Assembly: GCA_003013855.2 (NCBI GenBank)
Contig: PVNU02000868.1
Span: 4,892,501 to 4,956,500, forward strand
DNA length: 64,000 bases
Direction of reading: 5' to 3'
Source of the DNA: Liriodendron chinense
Lineage: Eukaryota; Streptophyta; Magnoliopsida; Magnoliales; Magnoliaceae
Below are positions 58,415 to 64,000 of the stretch, one piece after another (within the stretch, counting starts at the first letter, position 1; each line of letters opens with the position of its first letter). Below the pieces are notes generated by a model that saw only the letters and a list, made by a program, of their open reading frames with translations, was not told the origin of the DNA and did no database searches. Position numbers and translations under genes: made by a program.

Positions 58415-60528
58415 TCTCTTGCAGCCATGGTGGAGAAGAGCTGCTGCCTTTTGATGGGGTCCACCTTGTTGTTCATGTGATTGATGGAGGGAGAAGATGT
58501 CCGTTGGAGCTCTGCTTTGCACATGGTGGAGATGTCATCCCTGGTCAACACGTGAGTGGGGTCCACTGGACTGGAATGAAGAGCTGGCCGCTGGTGTGGC
58601 AGATGGTTGGATGGCTGGAAGGAGCTGTGGGGTCCACTGGACGGTGGAGTGGCCAAGCATGCTGGAATTGCAGCACTGCTGCTGCTCATTGTGAAGGTGG
58701 ATGGATGCACGAGCAGAGCTGGAGAGGAGGTCGTTGAATGAGTTGCTGAGATCACTGCCTCAGCTGGCACATGTGCAGCTGCTCGTGCGACTGAAGGTGG
58801 TCCATTGATGGACGGTGGCTAATGATTGGCACGTGCTGCAGGCTGCTGAAGGTGGGACGCTGGATGAAGGTTGCTGCATCAGGGATGGACGGCTGGAAGT
58901 TGCAAGGAGGTTGCTGGAGATGGACGGTGATGATTGCAGCTTCACTGCGGTTCCAGCTAGCACGTGTGAATGGTGTGGATTTGATGCAGGTGAGATGTGG
59001 GGTCCACCCAAAACTAGACGGCTGAGGTGAATTGGGTCCGCTGCAGCTGTGAAGGTGGATGATCCACCTGATGATGTGGACGGTCCACTTGCTGGACTGC
59101 TATTCCTACAGATGGAGCTGGACTCTTTGATGATCCCCACCTGATGGATGGTTGAAGCTTGGACGCTGGTCCTGATGAAGCAGCTGCAGACGGTGTTGGC
59201 GTTGATGATGGACGGTCTGCTGATTGCTGCTGCTTGGACGGATGAGGTCCACCATGATGGACGGCTGAGCTAGTTCAGCTGCTACTAGATGGACGACTGC
59301 TGCTGGAGGTGGTCCACCTGATGGAGTGGACTGCACGTGTGATCAAATCCATCAGATGGACGGCTGAAAATGCATCTGTGTGCTGCTGCTGGAGATATGG
59401 GCGGTGTCCAGCAGGTGGGTGATGATTGAAGATGGTGGACGGTTCATCCAGTTGCTGGCTGAATGGACGGCTGCTGATTGAACTCTGGATGTCAACTGAA
59501 GATAGAAGCAGCTGTTGCTGCTTGTGGTGCTGAAGATGGACAGTCCAGATGTTGTGGACGTCTGATCTGCTGCACGTGCAAGGTGGGGCCTACTGAAGTT
59601 GATGACGTCCATCGCTGGTTGCTTGGATGGGCGGCTGAGGTTGGCTGCACGTGTGATGCATGATGAAAGTTGTCCATTGATAGGCGGTGGAGATTGGGGT
59701 TGCACGTTGATGCAGCTGCAGCTGCAACTGGACTGCTGTGTGGCCCACCTTGCTGAATTGGATAGTGAAAATGGGGTCCACTGAATTGAGACGATCCAAT
59801 GGCTGGAGTAGCTTGGATTGCTGGACGGCTGAGCTTGGAGATCAGCTATGGGGTCCACCTGATGAATTGGATGGTGATGATGTGATCCACCATATCTGGA
59901 CTTGAAATGGGACCAGTTGATGATGAAGATGTCCAGCTATGGCATGGATGGACTGCTCTTGCACACGTGTGCTGATCGCACTTGATGGACAGTGAAAGAT
60001 GGTCCATTTGCTGGTCATGAATGCAACTGGCCGAGTTCACCATGAGAGGAACTGGACATGTGGCTGGTCTCACATGATGGACTGCTCTTGCACACGTGTG
60101 CTGATCGCACTTGATGGACAGTGAAAGATGGTCCATTTGCTGGTCATGATGCAACTGGCCGAGTTTCACCATGATAGGAACTGGACATGTGGCTGTTCTC
60201 ACATGCAATACCTCCGAACTTGCATGAATGTGCAATCCTGACCCATCACCTAGATCCTCCAACTTACATTATCCTGACGTGGTCTTCGTTAAACTTCAGA
60301 TCCAATATAGAGTATGGTCTAGTCTCTGATCTCCGTAGTCTGATTTCCTTCGTGCTTGATCTTGATTGCTTTTGGACCTTTAAACGCCCTGATTGGCTTA
60401 GATCTTGCCTAACCTCTCCTAAACACCTGAAGACAGAAAAATTCACCTAATGAGGGATAATTAACCAGAAAAACAATGATAATGTCCTTAACAACCAGGG
60501 TTAATTATACAATATTAGGTACTCATCA
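57013..60528 (-). repeat. LTR-like unit B, about 3.5 kb
   Basis: Shares the head landmark, the tagctagaggtttagcc block (57920) and the TATA block (58088) with unit A, but is much longer. On the minus strand it would start TGATGAGTACC at 60528 and end near TGCA at 57013. It holds four copies of a gcaggga...ccaagcatccaacgtgcccggagtcgac unit (57379, 57549, 57651, 57735), three of an aggtttgggcttggagt unit (58150-58330), a (GA)n run (58365-58411) and a 129 bp tandem duplication (59947-60203). As it lies just downstream of the Athila pol it is probably that element's 3' LTR. Confidence 0.5.
59947..60203 (+). repeat. 129 bp tandem duplication
   Basis: gatggactgctcttgcacac starts at 59947 and 60076. 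The units differ by a few bases. Part of unit B. Confidence 0.9.
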
Positions 60529-61034
60529 CACATAATCCCTTCAACCTGTGAAAATCGTGTAATGTGAACTAGGTGTAAGAGTGTTCAAATTTTCTATCCA
60601 TCACAAAAATAGGGGAATTCACATATAAAACCATTATGTTATGAGAAATTCAAAACTTGCAACCTCACTCACTTCATATCTCCTCTTCTTATGCTCATAT
60701 CATCTTGAATGCATAGAAACAAAGTTTTCCAAAAGAGTCTTGAATTTTAGAAAAATCGAAAAATTTCTACATAATTGCTCGAAATGTTACAAAACGCTGG
60801 ATTCATCCAAGTGATCCTACACCCCCCAACCAAATCTTGCATTGTCCACAATGTAAAAAGATGCGCAATGAACACAACATGAGAGCAATATGAACATAAA
60901 AGGGAGTGAGCAATGAGAGTACCTGAAAAAGTGAAAAGTGGAATTCTTCCTCCTTCTAAACAACCTAAGCAAAAGCAAACAAAAGCAACAAAATCCTAAT
61001 CCTAACTACTCTACACCTCCATCAGACTAGGAGA
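60529..61034 (-). other. 3' untranslated region of the Athila element
   Basis: No coding. Contains ctacaccccccaacc at 60819-60833, on the minus strand a GGTTGGGGGGTGTAG purine tract typical of Athila 3' regions, and possible polypurine GAAGGGATTATGTG against the LTR start at 60528. Confidence 0.45.
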
Positions 61035-61385
61035 TTAATCATCCCGGTAGACAGGATCAGTCAGAGGTATGGACATACCTTCTGAAGGAAATTTCTCAAA
61101 GAACTGCTTTAATCGCTGCCCATTTGCCTTAAAAATGTTGTCGTTCCTTGGATTTAACAACTCGACAGTCCCATATGGATAGACAATTTGCACAATGTAG
61201 GGACCGGTCCATCGAGATCTCAATTTTTCCAAAAATAAATGTAGACGAGAGTTATATAGGAGGACTTTTTGATTGATCATGAATGTCTTACGAAGAATGT
61301 TTGTATCATGGAATATCTTCGTTTTGTCCTTGTAAATTCTCGCATTCTCATATGCTTCGTTCCAGATTTCTGCAAGTTCATTCAA
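61035..61385 (-). pseudogene. Athila integrase C-terminal part
   Basis: 116 codons: LNELAEIWNEAYENARIYKDK, then KVLLYNSRLHLFLEKLRSRW, GPYIVQIVYPYGTVEL and a stop at 61035. This is the end of an Athila pol. It is out of frame with the integrase core upstream by one small indel in an A-rich stretch near 61385. Confidence 0.88.
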
Positions 61386-62059
61386 TTGTAGTTTTTGTCA
61401 GAATCAAAATTCATCTTCTTAATTGCCCAATATGCCCTATGTTCCAACTCCACAGGCAAGTGACAAGCCTTCCCATAGACAAGTCTATAGGGAGACATTC
61501 CAATAGGGGTCTTAAAAGTAGTACGGTAGGCCCAAAGCGCATCGGTAAGCCGAAGCGACCAATCCTTGCGATCGGGGTTCACTGTTTTCTCCAAAATGTG
61601 TTTAATCTCTCTATTGGATATCTCAGCTTGCCCACTGGTTTGTGGGTGATAGGGAGTGCTCACTTTGTGTGTTACGCCATATTTCTTCATTAAAGTTTCA
61701 AATGGGCGATTACAAAAGTGAGACCCTCCATCACTGATGATGACTCGAGGTGTACCAAACCGGGAAAGAATATTTTCTTTTAAGAAGCGAATGACCGTTT
61801 TATGGTCATTATTCCGGCAAGGGATGGCCTCGACCCATTTGGATACATTGTCAACGGCAAGTAAGATGTATGCGTTTCCAAAAGAAGATGGGAATGGACC
61901 CATGAAATCGATGCCCCAATAATAAAAAATTTCGATTATTAAGATGGGATTGAGTGGCATCATATTTCTACGGGAGATTCCTCCCAATTTCTGACAAGGT
62001 TCACATGTTTTGCAAAACTCATGTGTGTCTTTGAACATAGTGGGCCAATAAAACTCACA
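61382..62059 (-). pseudogene. Athila integrase core
   Basis: Zinc-binding CKTCEPCQKLG, then the catalytic triad: WGIDFMGPFPSS (first Asp), VIISDGGSHF (second Asp) and HPQTSGQAEISNREIKHILE (Glu). All three acidic residues are present. It is in the same frame as RNase H upstream, from which a TAA just above 62060 separates it. Confidence 0.92.
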
Positions 62060-62764
62060 TTACAGAATTTTTGCTGTGGTCTTTTTAGCCGAAAAGTGGC
62101 CACCACATGCCTGAGAATGACAGAAGGAGATGATACTTTGTTGCTCATCATCTGGGACACATCTCCTTATGATTTGATCGGGACAATACTTGAATAAGTA
62201 TGGGTCGTCCCATAGGAATTTTTGCATCTCAGTGAAGAATTTATCCTTATCTTGCTTTTTCCAATGTGTAGGAATTGTACCTGTAGCAAGATAGTTAACA
62301 ATGTCCGCATACCATGGCAATTGGGAAACAACAAAAAGTTGTTCGTCAGGGAACATGTCATTGATCGCGGTCGTTTCAGGGGAATCAGTGAGGACAAGTC
62401 GAGAGAGATGGTCAGCCACGACATTTTCTACTCCTTTCTTGTCACGTATTTCTATGTCAAATTCCTGGAGTAGAAGGATCCATCTTAACAACCGTGGTTT
62501 AGCATCCTTCTTAGAGAGAAGGTACTTAAGCGCGGCATGGTCAGTGAATACGATGATCTTGGATCCAATCAAGTAGGACCTAAACTTGTCCAAGGCAAAA
62601 ACTACGGCTAAAAGTTCTTTTTCAGTAGTAGTGTAGTTTGCTTGTGCTGAGTTTAGAGTTCTACTAGCATAGTAGATGACACATGGCTTTTTCTCTTTTC
62701 TTTGGTCTAGCACGGCCCCAATAGCATAGTCGCTAGCATCGCACATAATTTCAAAAGGAAGGCT
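62060..62764 (-). pseudogene. Athila RNase H and integrase zinc-finger start
   Basis: RNase H with MCDASDYAIGAVL, then YASRTLNSAQANYTTTEKELLAVVFA, VFTDHAALKYLL and DHLSRL. It ends with FCHSQACGGHFSAKKT, the two His of the integrase zinc finger. A TAG at 62765-62767 cuts it from RT in the same frame. Confidence 0.92.
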
Positions 62765-63529
62765 CTAATCAGGTGGTTGCATTATGGGAGCACATGTCAA
62801 CATACCTTTAAGGGTGGTAAAGGCCTTTTGACATTCTTCATTCCACTCGAATGAATTTTCCTTTTGAAGTAGGTTACATAAAGGACGAGAGAGTGAACTG
62901 AAGTCCTTTATGAACCTTCTGTAAAATCCTGCATGTCCCAAGAAGGACCGTACATCTCGTATGCTCTTGGGTGGTGGAAGGTTAGAGATAAGATCAATTT
63001 TCGCTTTGTCAACCTTGATTCCATTTTGTGAAACGATGTGACCAAGTACAATTCCCTTTTGAACCATAGAGTGACATTTCTCCCAATTCAGCACAAGGTT
63101 TTTCTCTTCACATCTTTTCAGCACAAATTTCAAGTGCATAAGGCACTCATCAAAGCTACAACCAAATACAGAAAAATCATCCATGAAGACTTCGAGAATT
63201 GTCCCCACCATGTCAGAAAAGATACTCATCATACAACACTGAAAGGTGACAGGGGCATTACATAGTCCAAACGGCATCCGTCGATAGGCGAAAGTGCCGA
63301 ATGGACATGTGAATGTAGTCTTTTCTTGGTCTTCACGGGCAATCTCTATTTGGTTGTACCCTGAATAGCCATCAAGGAAGCAAAAGTGGGAATGACCAGC
63401 CAACCGTTCTAAAATTTGATCTACAAACGGTAGGGGAAGTGGTCTTTCCTCGTGACAGTGTCTAGCTTCCTGTAGTCAATGCACATTTTCCAACCGGTAG
63501 TGACTCTAGTTGACACGAGTTCATTATTG
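62765..63529 (-). pseudogene. Athila reverse transcriptase
   Basis: The RT has CIDYRKLD and FLDGYSGYNQIEIA, then FAYRRMPFGLCNAPVTF and the catalytic FMDDFSVFG (the FMDD form is common in Athila). A connection domain follows with KSIRDVRSFLGHAGFYRRFIKDFS. A one-base deletion near 63425 shifts the frame within the RT. The N-terminal edge at about 63530 joins Tat-type sequence in frame. Confidence 0.92.
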
Positions 63530-64000
63530 ACGACCTCTTCTCCTATTGTTGTGTATCGTTCTACATCGAAGGCTTGCATTTTCTGTCTTATAGGCCTATG
63601 GTTGGGGTCCACATTCAGTTTATAACCATGACACTGAGATCTATGGCAGGCATGTCCTGATAAGACCAAGCGAACACGTCGATGTGCTCCCTCAGGAGAT
63701 TAGTGATCTCAACTCGGAGTTAAGGTCCGAACAATGACCCGATTTGCATAGTTCTCGTGGGATCTTCTTTGGAGAGTTTTATGGGGATCAGGTCCTCGAC
63801 AGGTGAACTTCTCTCCGAGATCTTCTCCCTGGGATCCAGGGTGGTAATCTACATGACCTATGGATCCTGTATTTTTCCTCGGAGGAAGATCTTATAGCAT
63901 CGTTGCACCTCTTCTTAGTCACCCCTGACCTGGCCGACCCCCTGGTTGGTTGGAAACTTTTATTGTCAGGTGGTATATGGATACCATGGATTGTGTGGGA
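63530..64000 (-). pseudogene. Tat-lineage RT N-terminal fragment, cut by window end
   Basis: The minus strand reads ITNLLREHIDVFAWSYQDMP, then LNVDPNHRPIRQKMQAFDVERYTTIGEEV, which is the Tat-type start of RT, not Athila. A frame change and a stop lie near 63640. Next comes an Athila-type NNELVSTRVTTGWKMC with no loss of frame. The remainder to 64000 is pre-RT pol of the Tat element. Confidence 0.75.

Noticed and set aside
58351..59858. Several 100-170 residue Ser/His/Gln-rich frames on both strands
   Set aside because: They arise from a CTG/CAG and gatggac low-complexity tract in an LTR-like unit. Overlapping frames on both strands are all open.

Overview
This window is nuclear DNA from a flowering plant. 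It has spliced genes with GT-AG introns, a plastid-targeted fatty-acid enzyme, a plant-type PPR gene, plant Ty3/gypsy lineages (chromovirus, Athila, Tat), LINE remnants, a CACTA end and many MITEs. No sequence names the species. One palindromic module with GGGCCC-rich edges recurs at least a dozen times and should be a good species fingerprint. I saw no organelle, bacterial, CRISPR or tRNA/rRNA features.

Layout: 1-890 is gene-poor flank. 891-7752 is a complete but decayed minus-strand chromovirus with two ~867 bp LTRs. 8144-8681 is the relic of the last exon of a MACPF gene. 8682-13481 is mostly noncoding, with tandem repeats, a lone CACTA end and a MITE end. 13482-18968 is a partial duplicate of the FabZ locus (most of the last exon plus intron sequence with a LINE remnant). 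19118-21514 is an intact intronless PPR gene (minus). 23795-25497 is a broken duplicate of its 3' half. 25767-29926 looks like a 4.16 kb solo LTR with a perfect 5 bp target duplication. 29932-35770 holds dispersed repeats, including a 1.6 kb inverted-repeat element. 35771-44839 is a four-exon FabZ gene (minus) with an 8.2 kb last intron. 45005-52034 is a dense field of nested MITEs and a 1 kb minisatellite. 52511-64000 is a nested pile of Tat and Athila retrotransposon pieces, all on the minus strand.

Only two host genes look functional: FabZ (plastid type II fatty-acid synthesis) and the PPR protein (organelle RNA processing). They are not linked functionally except that both products should act in organelles. 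The rest is repeat biology. The duplicated FabZ block is useful because it keeps pre-insertion sequence for several later events in the intact gene: a 694 bp MITE, a 260 bp tandem duplication, microsatellite growth and a 1.36 kb indel. I found no convincing new functional system. The most unusual signals are the palindromic module shared by different transposon classes, a cluster of CGACCGGTCG palindromes upstream of a retrotransposon TATA box, and a Tat/Athila junction inside the reverse transcriptase frame.
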